Source of the DNA: DATGQT01 sp033720695
Lineage (GTDB): Bacteria; Bacteroidota; Rhodothermia; Rhodothermales; Rubricoccaceae
DNA: 15,728 nt
Direction: 5' to 3'
NCBI GenBank assembly: GCA_033720695.1
Contig: JAWWCA010000069.1
Coordinates: 1-15,728, forward strand
Part shown: one piece after another, positions 1-7,048 of the stretch
How the letters are laid out: every line of letters begins with the position of its first letter
Position numbering within the stretch: position 1 is the stretch's first letter
Made by a program: the position numbers and the translations under genes
The notes under the pieces: generated by a model
Told to the model about the DNA's origin: nothing
Seen by the model: only the letters and a program-made list of their open reading frames with translations
Database searches by the model: none

Positions 1-711
1 GCCGCGGCGCGGCTCTACGCCGAGCTCGGCGTCGACGGCGTCCTCGTCGAGAACATGCACGACTTCCCGACGGTGCACGAGCGGGCGCTCGGGCCGGAGG
101 TCGTGGCGTTCATGACGCGCGTGGCGTGCGCCGTCAAGCGGCACGTCGGGCGGCTGCCCGTCGGCGTCCAGGTGCTCTTCCAGGCCAACAAGACGGCGCT
201 GGCGGTGGCCCACGCCGCCGGGTGCGACTTCATCCGCGCCGAGGGCTGGACGCACGCCCACGTCTCGGACAAGGGGATCGCCGAGGCCAACGCGGGCGAG
301 GTGCTCCGCTACCGGAGCGCCATCGGCGCCGACAAGATCCCCGTCTACGCCGACGTCCGGAAGAAGCACGCCGCCCACGCCTGGACGGCCGACCTCACGC
401 TCGGCGAGCTGGCCCAGGCCGCCGAGATGCACCGCGCTGACGGCCTCGTCGTCACCGGCTCGACGACCGGCCATGCCCCCGACCCCGACGACCTCGCCGC
501 CGTCGCGGAGGCGACGCGGCTGCCCGTCCTCATCGGCAGCGGGCTCACGGCCGAGAACTTCACCGACTACGTGGCGCTCGCCGACGGCTTCGTCATCGGC
601 AGCGCGTTCAAGGAGAACGGCGACTGGCGGGCGCCCGTCTGCGAGCGCCGCGTCCGCGCGCTCATCGGCACCGTCGAGTACGCCCGCGGGCAGGAGGTCA
701 GCGGGCGCTGA
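1..711 (+). CDS. BtpA/SgcQ family protein, 5'-truncated by the window edge
   Basis: The reading frame is open from base 1 and ends at TGA 709-711, leaving 236 residues. BtpA-family proteins are about 260-275 residues, so roughly 30-40 N-terminal residues lie outside the window. The fragment reads as a TIM barrel: a strand near residues 12-18 (GVLVENMHD), then GVQVLFQANK, FIRAEGWTHAHVSD, IPVYADVRKKHAAHA, DGLVVTGSTTG, LPVLIGSGLTAENF, and the closing ADGFVIGSAFKENG, which resembles a phosphate-binding end of a barrel. In cyanobacteria BtpA is needed for photosystem I accumulation. SgcQ-like homologues in non-phototrophs are annotated as putative phosphate-ester or nucleoside-related enzymes, and the reaction here is unknown. 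The internal ATG at 55 is not the likely start, because conserved barrel sequence precedes it. Family assignment is confident; biochemical role is not. Confidence 0.85.
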   Translation, partial: AAARLYAELGVDGVLVENMHDFPTVHERALGPEVVAFMTRVACAVKRHVGRLPVGVQVLFQANKTALAVAHAAGCDFIRAEGWTHAHVSDKGIAEANAGEVLRYRSAIGADKIPVYADVRKKHAAHAWTADLTLGELAQAAEMHRADGLVVTGSTTGHAPDPDDLAAVAEATRLPVLIGSGLTAENFTDYVALADGFVIGSAFKENGDWRAPVCERRVRALIGTVEYARGQEVSGR

Positions 712-761
712 GGCCGCCAGCGGGGCGCTCGCGTAGAGGCGGGAATCGGCAGAGCCGTCTG

Positions 762-779
762 GGAGGGTTAGGCCCCTCC
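762..779 (+). terminator. Weak hairpin downstream of the BtpA-family gene
   Basis: GGAGGG at 762-767 pairs with CCCTCC at 774-779 around a 6-base loop, 51 bases after the BtpA-family stop. There is no T tract, so termination is only a possibility. Confidence 0.25.
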
Positions 780-790
780 TTCACGGAATG

Positions 791-823
791 TTTGCATCCC
801 AGGGGCGCGACCCCTATCCTCTG
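791..823 (+). promoter_or_regulatory. Putative Bacteroidota-type -33/-7 promoter of the metalloprotease gene
   Basis: TTTG at 791-794 is followed, after 20 bases, by TATCCTCT at 815-822. The Bacteroidota primary sigma consensus is TTTG at -33 and TAnnTTTG at -7 with a spacer of about 20 bases, so the spacing fits well and the -7 box partly. A small hairpin (AGGGG 801-805 with CCCCT 811-815) lies in the spacer. Transcription would begin near 829, leaving a leader of about 26 bases to the ATG at 855. Confidence 0.45.
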
Positions 824-854
824 CGGCGGTCGGCCGCCGAGGGTGACAGTGTAG

Positions 855-2615
855 ATGAGGACGCGGCCTGTCGTGTCTCTGACCCTCTCGCGCAAGCCCC
901 CCGTCCTCATGCTCCACCGCTACGGACGCGGCCTGGCCCTCCTGGCCGGGCTCCTCCTCTTCGCCGGCACCGTTCAGGCCCAGCAGGGCCGGCAGGCGCC
1001 GCCCGCCGACATCACCTACCGCGCCCCCGACGGCGCCCTCGTGGAGGGCGCCCGCTGCGCCGTCCCCCATCCCGATCAGGCCGAGATGGACGCCGTGGCG
1101 GCGACGCTCGCCTCGTTCCGGGCGGTCGGGCCGTCCCCGGAGGCAGTCACCACGATCCCGGTCGCCTTCCACGTCGTCCGCAGCGGCACCTCGGTCTCGC
1201 AGGGGAACGTGACCCAGCAGATGATCGACGACCAGATCGCCGTGCTCAACGCGGCGTATGCGGGCACCAACTTCCAGTTCACGCTCCAGAGCGTGGACCG
1301 CACCACGAACAGCTCGTGGTTCACGGGCTGCTACTCCTCGGGCACCGAGAGCGCGATGAAGCAGGCCTTGGCGGTGAGCCCGGCCACGACGCTCAACGTG
1401 TACACGTGCCAGCCCTCGGGCGGCATCCTCGGCTGGGCCTACTTCCCGAACTCCTACCCCGAGAGCTCCTACTGGCACGGCACCGTGCTCCTGCACTCGA
1501 CGCTGCCCGGCGGGAGCGCCTCGCCCTACAACGAGGGCGACACCGGGACGCACGAGGTGGGCCACTACCTCGGCCTCTATCACACCTTCCAGGGCGGCTG
1601 CAACGGCCAGGGCGACTACGTCTCCGACACGCCCGCCGAGCGCAGCGCCGCCTACGGGTGCCCCATCGGCCGCGACTCCTGCCGCAACAAGCCCGGCGAC
1701 GACCCCATCCACAACTTCATGGACTACACGGACGACTACTGCATGTACGAGTTCACGCCGGGGCAGTCCGACCGGATGGACGCGATGGTGGCGGCCTACA
1801 AGCCCTCGCTCCTCGGGGCCGGCGGGGGCAACACGCCGCCGACCGCCGCCTTCTCCTCCAACTGCTCGGGCCTCAACTGCTCGTTCACCGACGGCTCGAA
1901 CGACCCCGACGGCTCCATCGTCTCGTGGAGCTGGACCTTCGGCGACGGCGGCACCTCGTCGGCGCAGAACCCGTCGCACAGCTACGGCGCCGACGGCACC
2001 TACACCGTCTCCCTCACCGTCACCGACCACGAGGGGGCCTCCGATGCGACGTCGCAGTCCGTGACGGTGTCGGGCGGCGGCACCGGCGGCGACATCGTCC
2101 TCGACGTGAGCCCACGAACGGCGGGGCCGTGGTCCATCGCGGACCTCTCGTGGAGCCCGGCCGACGGCGGCGCGGTCGAGGTCTTCCGGAACGGGACCTC
2201 CATCGGGACGACGGCCGACGACGGGGTGGAGTCCGACCGGATCGGGAAGAACGCGAGCGGCTCGTTCACCTACCAGGTCTGCGAGACCGACTCTGGCGAC
2301 TGCTCGAACGAGGCATCGGTCTCGTTCCTCGTCGGCGCCACGGCCGAGGCCCGGACGATCGCCGAGGTCACGGCGACGCCGAACCCCTTCGCGCGGGAGA
2401 CGGCGATCACGTATACGCTGGCCGCGGGCGGGGACGCCGCGCTGGCGGTGTTCGACCTCCTCGGCCGGCGCGTGGCCGTGCTCACGGAGGGGGCCCACGA
2501 GGCCGGCACCCACCGCGCCGTCTTCGACGGCTCGGCGCTCCCCAGCGGCGTCTACGTCTACCGGCTCCAGGTCGGGGACACGGTGCAGACCGGCCGGCTC
2601 ATGCTGGCGCGCTAG
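855..2615 (+). CDS. Secreted M43-type zinc metalloprotease with PKD domain and T9SS-like sorting tail
   Basis: The product is 586 residues from the ATG at 855. An in-frame ATG at 909 would give a more classical 26-residue signal peptide (MLHRYGRGLALLAGLLLFAG, cleaved after ...VQA). I kept 855 because a promoter-like pair lies about 30 bases upstream of it, but either start is possible. The catalytic domain covers about residues 105-315. It contains the IPVAFHVV entry strand typical of M43 (pappalysin/cytophagalysin) peptidases, the zinc motif HEVGHYLGLYH (H233, E234, H237, H243) and the Met-turn NFMDY around M289. Several Cys residues suggest disulfides. A PKD domain spans about 327-408, with the WTFGDGG and HSYGADGTYTVSLTVTD hallmarks. 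An Fn3-like beta segment follows at about 412-495. The last 80 residues (TPNPF at 508-512, then ITYTL, VFDLLGRRV, SGVYVYRL) are a type A-like T9SS C-terminal domain. It is probably an exported, surface-bound or released protease that degrades extracellular protein; the substrate is unknown. Confidence 0.9.
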   Translation: MRTRPVVSLTLSRKPPVLMLHRYGRGLALLAGLLLFAGTVQAQQGRQAPPADITYRAPDGALVEGARCAVPHPDQAEMDAVAATLASFRAVGPSPEAVTTIPVAFHVVRSGTSVSQGNVTQQMIDDQIAVLNAAYAGTNFQFTLQSVDRTTNSSWFTGCYSSGTESAMKQALAVSPATTLNVYTCQPSGGILGWAYFPNSYPESSYWHGTVLLHSTLPGGSASPYNEGDTGTHEVGHYLGLYHTFQGGCNGQGDYVSDTPAERSAAYGCPIGRDSCRNKPGDDPIHNFMDYTDDYCMYEFTPGQSDRMDAMVAAYKPSLLGAGGGNTPPTAAFSSNCSGLNCSFTDGSNDPDGSIVSWSWTFGDGGTSSAQNPSHSYGADGTYTVSLTVTDHEGASDATSQSVTVSGGGTGGDIVLDVSPRTAGPWSIADLSWSPADGGAVEVFRNGTSIGTTADDGVESDRIGKNASGSFTYQVCETDSGDCSNEASVSFLVGATAEARTIAEVTATPNPFARETAITYTLAAGGDAALAVFDLLGRRVAVLTEGAHEAGTHRAVFDGSALPSGVYVYRLQVGDTVQTGRLMLAR

Positions 2616-2638
2616 CCCCGCGCCCCCTCGCTGGATCG

Positions 2639-2669
2639 AGCGCCCGGGCACACGGTGTGCCCGGGCGCT
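2639..2669 (+). terminator. Strong perfect hairpin after the metalloprotease gene
   Basis: AGCGCCCGGGCACA (2639-2652) pairs perfectly with TGTGCCCGGGCGCT (2656-2669), a 14-bp GC-rich stem with a 3-base loop, 24 bases after the protease stop. It is followed only by TTCCG rather than a T run. It probably ends the protease transcript and insulates apaG. It could also be read from the other strand, but no minus-strand gene ends here. Confidence 0.6.
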
Positions 2670-2783
2670 TCCGTGCCGGGCGTGCGCCTCGGGTGGGTCC
2701 GTAGGGGAGCGGCGGAGATCGCGGTGGCGCGAAACAGCGGCCGGGGTGCGTTGTCTTACCCCACCGCTCCCGCCTCCGCCCTG

Positions 2784-3167
2784 ATGATCGCGTACGACGC
2801 CACCACCGAGCAGATCACCGTCACCGTCCGCCCGGTCTTCCTCGGCGACCGGTCCGACGTTCTGGCGCGGCAGTTCGTGTTCGCGTACTTCGTCGAGATC
2901 GCCAACGGCGGCTACGGCGAGGTCCAGCTCCTCCGCCGTCACTGGGTGATCACCGACGGCGACGGGAACGTCGAGGAGGTGGAGGGGCCGGGCGTGGTCG
3001 GGCGTCAGCCCGTGCTGGCGCCGGGCGACGTCCACAGCTACAACTCGTACTGCGTGCTCAAGACGTTCGAGGGCGCGATGGAGGGGACCTACCTCATGCA
3101 GCGTGAGAACGGCTCGCGCTTCCGCGTCCAGATCCCCCGCTTCTACCTCCGCGCCCTCGCCAACTAG
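2784..3167 (+). CDS. apaG: ApaG (DUF525) family protein
   Basis: This 127-residue protein consists of a single ApaG/DUF525 domain, an immunoglobulin-like beta sandwich. The family hallmark is clear in the second half: GPGVVGRQPVLAPGDVHSYN, followed by SYCVL and MEGTYLM. The usual family length is about 125-130 residues, which supports the start at ATG 2784 rather than an upstream ATG at 2655 that lies inside the preceding hairpin. ApaG proteins have been linked genetically to cobalt/magnesium efflux and diadenosine tetraphosphate effects in enterobacteria, and the same fold occurs in F-box proteins; the molecular function is not settled. There is no Shine-Dalgarno sequence. TGTCTTAC at about 2752-2759 is a weak -7 candidate 32 bases before the start. 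The gene is monocistronic and ends 17 bases before the convergent photolyase stop. Confidence 0.9.
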   Translation: MIAYDATTEQITVTVRPVFLGDRSDVLARQFVFAYFVEIANGGYGEVQLLRRHWVITDGDGNVEEVEGPGVVGRQPVLAPGDVHSYNSYCVLKTFEGAMEGTYLMQRENGSRFRVQIPRFYLRALAN

Positions 3168-3184
3168 GCCCTCGCCCACTCGCG

Positions 3185-4654
3185 CTAGGCGTAGCGGGCG
3201 GCGACCTCGGCTGGGAGCTTGTCGGGCACGTCGATGCGGTAGACGGGGCGCCCCGCCTGTTCCTCCAGCCAGGCCGGGACGCCCTTGCGTTTGCGGAGCG
3301 CGCCGCTCGTCTTGCGCGGCACCCAGCCGTAGACGGTCGTCTCCTTGTAGGCCTTCTTGCTCTGGCCGAAGCCCCAGCGGATGCCGCCGTAGGTCGAGGG
3401 GTCGCGGCCGTCGAGGCTCAGGCGGTCGTTGAGGTAGCAGGCTATGGCCCACGCTTCCTCGGGTGTCTCGCACCACGGCAGGATCTGCTTGACCCAGTAC
3501 ATCCTGAGGTTGTTGTGCATCCAGCCGTCGAGGAGGAACTGCTTCTGGGCCGCGTTCCAGGTCTCGTCGCCGGTCTCGCCGTGGACGAGGGCGTCGAGGG
3601 GCAGCGGGTTGCGCGGGTCGTCGGCGTGCTCGGCGAGGGTGGCCTTGGCCCAGCTCGGGACGGAGCGGAGGCCGGCGGGGGCGTCGAGCCAGCGGGCGCG
3701 GTGATGGTAGTACTCGCGCCACGTCAAGAGCTCGTCCAAGAACTTCCACCGCGCCGCGCTGTGGAGGTCGGCGCTTTTGACGGCACGGGCGAGCTCGCGC
3801 GGGTCGAGCACGCCGAAGTGCATCCACGGCGAGAGCCGCGTCGACGAGGTCGGGTCGGCGGGGTTGTTGCGCGTGCGGTTGTAGTCCGGGACGACCTCCG
3901 CCAGCGCCCACGCCCAGTGGTCGAGCGCGGCATCGCGGCTGCCGTGGAAGGTAGGCGCGGGCGGGAGCGTCATATCCACGCCGCACGACGCGATGAGCCG
4001 GTCGAGCCGTTCGCCGTCCCAGCCGGCGAGGTCGTCGGGCTCGAACGGGAGGTCGCCGCCGTAGCGCGGCACATCGGGCTCTTGGGTGAGGACGGCGTCG
4101 AGGTGGCGCGGGCGGAGGGGCGTGTGGGCGGCGCGGAAGGCCTCCGTCGCGCCGAGGTGCGTCTCGAACGCGTTGAGCGGGACCGAGCACGCCGCGTCCA
4201 CGACGAGCACGGGCCGCTCGCCGCGCGCCGCCACGCGGTCGGCCTGCCAGCGCGCCACGTACGTCGGCATGTCGTCGGTGACGATCGCGGCGGCCCGTTC
4301 GGCGAGGCGGTAGACGAGCCCCTCTTCGAGCGTGTCGGGGCGGCGGACGTAGCGGCAGAACCGGAGCCCTCTTCTTTCTACCCCCTCGCCCAGGCTCTGC
4401 GAGGCTTCGAGGATGAACCGGTGGAGCCGGTGCGAGGCGTACGGGTAGCGGTTGTCGAGCCCGTGGTAGACGACGACGGGCAGCCCGCGGTCGTTGCCCA
4501 GAGCGATGGCGGTGTCGAGGACCGGGTTGTGCTCGGCGCGGAGCGCCTGCTGGAGCCAGCACAACACGTAGTCGCGCCCCTTTGAGATCACGCGGCGCGT
4601 GTTGAGGCGCCGCGTGCGGAGGCGCAGGAGGTCGAGGGCGTCGGACTCAGGCAT
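3185..4654 (-). CDS. phr: Class II-type deoxyribodipyrimidine photolyase
   Basis: The 489-residue product is a photolyase/cryptochrome family flavoprotein that would repair UV-induced cyclobutane pyrimidine dimers with light. The N-terminal antenna-type domain opens with the class II-like pattern RLNTRR...GRDYVLCWLQQALRAEHN and contains VTDDMPTYVARWQ. The FAD-binding helical domain has STRLSPWMHFG, FLDELLTWREYYHH, then WMHNNLRMYWVKQILPW starting near residue 378, and LDGRDPSTYGGIRWGFG near 414-430. These match the LRMYWxK and LNDRxxLDGRDPxxYxGIxW signatures of class II photolyases better than class I (PhrB) enzymes. The start is the ATG at 4654 (MPESDALDLL). The frame stays open far upstream, but only because of high GC content and opposite the helicase gene. 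It is transcribed divergently from the helicase. Dimer repair is the default inference; a (6-4) or cryptochrome role cannot be excluded from sequence alone. Confidence 0.88.
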   Translation of the reverse strand: MPESDALDLLRLRTRRLNTRRVISKGRDYVLCWLQQALRAEHNPVLDTAIALGNDRGLPVVVYHGLDNRYPYASHRLHRFILEASQSLGEGVERRGLRFCRYVRRPDTLEEGLVYRLAERAAAIVTDDMPTYVARWQADRVAARGERPVLVVDAACSVPLNAFETHLGATEAFRAAHTPLRPRHLDAVLTQEPDVPRYGGDLPFEPDDLAGWDGERLDRLIASCGVDMTLPPAPTFHGSRDAALDHWAWALAEVVPDYNRTRNNPADPTSSTRLSPWMHFGVLDPRELARAVKSADLHSAARWKFLDELLTWREYYHHRARWLDAPAGLRSVPSWAKATLAEHADDPRNPLPLDALVHGETGDETWNAAQKQFLLDGWMHNNLRMYWVKQILPWCETPEEAWAIACYLNDRLSLDGRDPSTYGGIRWGFGQSKKAYKETTVYGWVPRKTSGALRKRKGVPAWLEEQAGRPVYRIDVPDKLPAEVAARYA

Positions 4655-4987
4655 CGGCCTTCTTGCGCGTGGCGGTCGGGGCGGGCGCCTTCTCTGGCCC
4701 CACCGACCCGTCTGTGATGTGGGGGTGCGGGGTGGGAGGATAACCCTCCATGCGGTCTTCGCTCTGTCCTCACTGCGCCCCCGCATCCTGCCCTCACCGA
4801 TTGGGTATCTAGGGCTGGCTCCTTTGCGGAGCCCGCGCCCGGCCTCTCCCTCGGCTGGGCGCTGTGATGGATAGCGAAGCCCTGGAATGCGGTGGGTCGG
4901 CTGTCCGTGCCCTGGCGGAGACGCCCCGGCGCGAGGGACCCGAGGCCGCACCGCCCGGCCCCCACCACGCCCTCCAAGAGGCTTCCC
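4655..4987. other. 333-bp divergent intergenic region between photolyase and helicase
   Basis: No convincing gene is present. The region must hold promoters for both flanking genes. On the minus strand, TATCCTCC (plus 4742 to 4735) is a possible -7 element about 80 bases before the photolyase ATG. On the plus strand, TATCTAGG (4806-4813) is a possible -7 element, giving a helicase leader of about 170 bases. That leader could form a perfect 6-bp hairpin (GGCTCC 4817-4822 with GGAGCC 4828-4833) and an interrupted one (GGGCGCT 4857-4863 with AGC 4873-4875 and GCCC 4879-4882). Neither -33 box is recognisable, so promoter positions are tentative. Confidence 0.4.
4976..4981 (+). promoter_or_regulatory. 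Ribosome binding site of the helicase gene
   Basis: AAGAGG lies 6 bases before ATG 4988. It is one of only two plausible Shine-Dalgarno sequences in this window, and it supports 4988 over the in-frame upstream ATG at 4892. Confidence 0.5.
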
Positions 4988-6622
4988 ATGACGACGACGT
5001 TTACCGATCTCACCCTGCGCCCCGAACTGGCGCAGGCTGCGAGCGACCTGGGCTTCAACACGCCCACCCCCATCCAGTCCGCTCTCATCCCCGTCCTCCT
5101 CGACGGACGCGACGCCATCGGGCAGGCGCAGACCGGGACGGGCAAGACGGCCGCGTTCGGCTTCCCGCTCCTGCAGCGGATCGAGGCCGGGGCCGGGCCG
5201 GTGCAGGCGCTCGTGCTTGTGCCCACGCGCGAGCTGGCCACGCAGGTGGCGAGCGCGCTCTACACCTACGGCGTCCACCTCGGGGCGCGCGTGCTCCCCG
5301 TCTTCGGCGGCCAGCCGTACCACAAGCAGATCAACCGCCTCCGGAAGGGCGTCGACGTGGTCGTCGGCACGCCGGGGCGGCTGCTCGACCTCATCGCCCA
5401 GGGCGCGCTCGACCTCGGGGGCGTCCAGACCGTCGTCCTCGACGAGGCCGACGAGATGCTCTCGATGGGCTTCGTCGCCGACATCGAGGCGATCCTCGAC
5501 GAGACGCCCGACGCGCGCCAGACGGCGCTCCTCTCGGCCACGCTGCCCGGGGGCATCAAGCGCCTCGCCGAGCGCTACCTCACCGACCCGGCCTCGTGCC
5601 GGGTCGAGGGCGGGCCGAAGGCGGCCGAGACCGTCGAGCAGCGCGCCTACCTCGTCCACGGCGGCGACAAGATGGCGGCGCTCGTGCGCCTCCTCGAGGC
5701 CGAGCCGGTCGAGAGCGCGATCGTGTTCACGCACACGCGCGCCAGCACGGCCGAGCTCGCCGCCACGCTCCAGGGCTACGGCTACGCCGCCGAGGCCCTC
5801 AGCGGCGAGATGACGCAGGCGGCGCGGACCGAGACGCTCGGCCGCTTCCGCCGCCAGCAGATCCAGCTCCTCGTCGGCACCGACGTGGCCGCGCGCGGGC
5901 TCGACATTGACCACGTCTCGCACGTCGTCAACTACGACCTCCCGCGCGACCCCGAGGCCTACGTCCACCGCATCGGGCGGACGGGCCGGGCGGGCAAGGC
6001 GGGCGTCGCGCTCGCGCTCGTGCGGCCCAACCAGAAGGGGCTGCTTCGGAGCATCGAGCGCTACACCGGCCAGCCGATCCCCCTCGTCCCCGTCCCCTCC
6101 ATCGAGGACGTGAAGGCCCACCGCGAGGCCGCCTTCCGCACGACCGTCACCGAGGCCCTCGCGGGGCCGACCGACGCCGCGCGCCGGCTCGTGGTGGACC
6201 TCGTCACGTCCGGTGCCGACCCGATGGACGTGGCCGCCGCCGCGCTCACGCTCGCCCAGCAAGCGGCACCGGCCCCCACGCTGGAGCCCATCGGCGAGGT
6301 GCGGCCGGCCCGTGACAAGCGGAAGTCCGGCGGCACGCCGTACCGGGACCGCGCCGGCAAGGGCGGCGCCCACGCGACGGGCGAGGAGGCTGGGATGGTG
6401 CGCCTCGCCCTCGACAAGGGCCACCGCCAGGGCGTCCGCGTGAACCACGTCGTGAGCGCGATCGCGCGCACAGCCGACATCCCGGGCAAGGTCCTCGGCA
6501 AGATCCTCATCGAGGACCGGCAGACGCTCGTGGACGTGCCCGAGCCCTTCGTGGACCAGGTGCTCGCCCGCGGGGACGGCTACCGGCTCGGCAAGGACCT
6601 CGCCCGCGTGTCGCGCGCCTGA
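4988..6622 (+). CDS. DEAD-box ATP-dependent RNA helicase with DbpA-type RNA-binding domain
   Basis: The 544-residue protein has all the DEAD-box motifs in order: Q motif GFNTPTPIQ (22-30), Walker A AQTGTGKT (47-54), PTRELA (79-84), GG (107-108), TPGR (128-131), DEAD (152-155), SAT (183-185), VIFTHTRAST (245-254), TDVAARGLD (298-306) and HRIGRTGRAG (327-336). After a linker of about 90 residues rich in Ala, Lys and Arg comes a C-terminal RNA-recognition-like fold of the DbpA RNA-binding family (about 470-526, with IPGKVLGKI and LVDVPE). This architecture is that of the CsdA/DeaD/DbpA helicases, which remodel rRNA and mRNA during ribosome assembly and cold adaptation. The upstream ATG at 4892 would add 32 Arg/Pro-rich residues with no family similarity, so 4988 is preferred. 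It is likely transcribed alone, since the 3' end meets a convergent gene. Whether it is closest to DeaD or DbpA cannot be fixed here. Confidence 0.93.
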   Translation: MTTTFTDLTLRPELAQAASDLGFNTPTPIQSALIPVLLDGRDAIGQAQTGTGKTAAFGFPLLQRIEAGAGPVQALVLVPTRELATQVASALYTYGVHLGARVLPVFGGQPYHKQINRLRKGVDVVVGTPGRLLDLIAQGALDLGGVQTVVLDEADEMLSMGFVADIEAILDETPDARQTALLSATLPGGIKRLAERYLTDPASCRVEGGPKAAETVEQRAYLVHGGDKMAALVRLLEAEPVESAIVFTHTRASTAELAATLQGYGYAAEALSGEMTQAARTETLGRFRRQQIQLLVGTDVAARGLDIDHVSHVVNYDLPRDPEAYVHRIGRTGRAGKAGVALALVRPNQKGLLRSIERYTGQPIPLVPVPSIEDVKAHREAAFRTTVTEALAGPTDAARRLVVDLVTSGADPMDVAAAALTLAQQAAPAPTLEPIGEVRPARDKRKSGGTPYRDRAGKGGAHATGEEAGMVRLALDKGHRQGVRVNHVVSAIARTADIPGKVLGKILIEDRQTLVDVPEPFVDQVLARGDGYRLGKDLARVSRA

Positions 6623-6650
6623 GGGTGGGCCGCGGAGAGCGGCCCCTCAG
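6619..6650. terminator. Shared bidirectional terminator hairpin of helicase and 87-residue ORF
   Basis: GGGCCGC (6627-6633) pairs with GCGGCCC (6639-6645) around GGAGA. The stem continues, past a 3-base bulge, as CTGAG (6619-6623) with CTCAG (6646-6650). The two convergent stop codons, TGA 6620-6622 on plus and TGA 6649-6647 on minus, face each other inside the outer stem. No T tract follows on either side, so termination efficiency is uncertain. Confidence 0.5.
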
Positions 6651-6910
6651 CCCATCTCGACGGTGATCGCCGTGCCATCCTCCACGGTCAGGAGGATGGC
6701 GCTGTGGTCGTCGGCCATCGCGTAGTCCGTGAGGGCGTCGGGGAAGACCTCGCGCGGGGTGTCCATGTGGAAGAGCGCGTCGGCGACGACGTGCCAGTCC
6801 TCGGGCGTGAGGGCCACCGTGGCCTCGCCGTCCTCCTCGACGTACGGGTAGTAGCCGAGGATCTTGTTGAGGTGGTTGATCGCCTGCTTGACGTGGAGGC
6901 CGGGGTCCAT
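6647..6910 (-). CDS. Hypothetical 87-residue acidic protein
   Basis: I do not recognise a family. The product starts MDPGLHVKQAINHLNKILGY and is a small, acidic, cytosolic-looking protein with no signal peptide or membrane segment. Residues 6-18 look like an amphipathic helix. The rest alternates short helices and strands (ALTPEDWHVVADALFHMDT, AILLTVEDGTAITVEMG). The start at 6910 is preferred over ATG 6979, which would add a Pro/Arg/Ser-rich stretch typical of non-coding frames. It lies divergent to thyA with 138 bp between starts and is convergent with the helicase, sharing its terminator hairpin. Codon use follows the genome's high third-position GC, and the encoded protein has a balanced composition, unlike the shadow frames here. 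Probably a real gene; function unknown. Confidence 0.7.
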   Translation of the reverse strand: MDPGLHVKQAINHLNKILGYYPYVEEDGEATVALTPEDWHVVADALFHMDTPREVFPDALTDYAMADDHSAILLTVEDGTAITVEMG

Positions 6911-6995
6911 GCTCGGTGAACGGTGGGGAGTGGACGGTGAGGCGGCAACGCCCCGTCGGGCGCAGGGTTCGCCGTCCACGGGATGTCCACACCGG

Positions 6996-7026
6996 TTGAT
7001 AAGGTGGCGGGGGCCGAGTATCCTTC
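6996..7026 (+). promoter_or_regulatory. Putative promoter of thyA-folA
   Basis: TTG at 6996-6998 is followed after 20 bases by TATCCTTC at 7019-7026, which fits the -33/-7 layout of Bacteroidota promoters. The -7 box begins 30 bases before ATG 7049. Because this pair lies downstream of the alternative ATG at 6983, it argues that translation starts at 7049. Confidence 0.45.
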
Positions 7027-7048
7027 AGCGGACCGTCCCCCGCCGCCC

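Noticed and set aside
768..4562. 1264-codon minus-strand open frame across the metalloprotease, apaG and photolyase region
   Set aside because: The translation is Arg/Pro/Gly/Ala repetitive with no domain; it is a shadow of high-GC genes. Real genes with clear motifs occupy the same bases.
4655..6448. Minus-strand upstream extension of the photolyase frame (up to 1087 codons)
   Set aside because: The extension runs opposite the helicase and the intergenic region, has low-complexity Arg/Gly/Val composition, and lacks any photolyase family similarity before the ATG at 4654.
6930..6979. 8-bp inverted repeat GTGGACGG/CCGTCCAC as a firm operator call
   Set aside because: Its 34-base loop and the high GC content make chance pairing likely, so it is mentioned only as a possibility in a finding and not annotated as a site.
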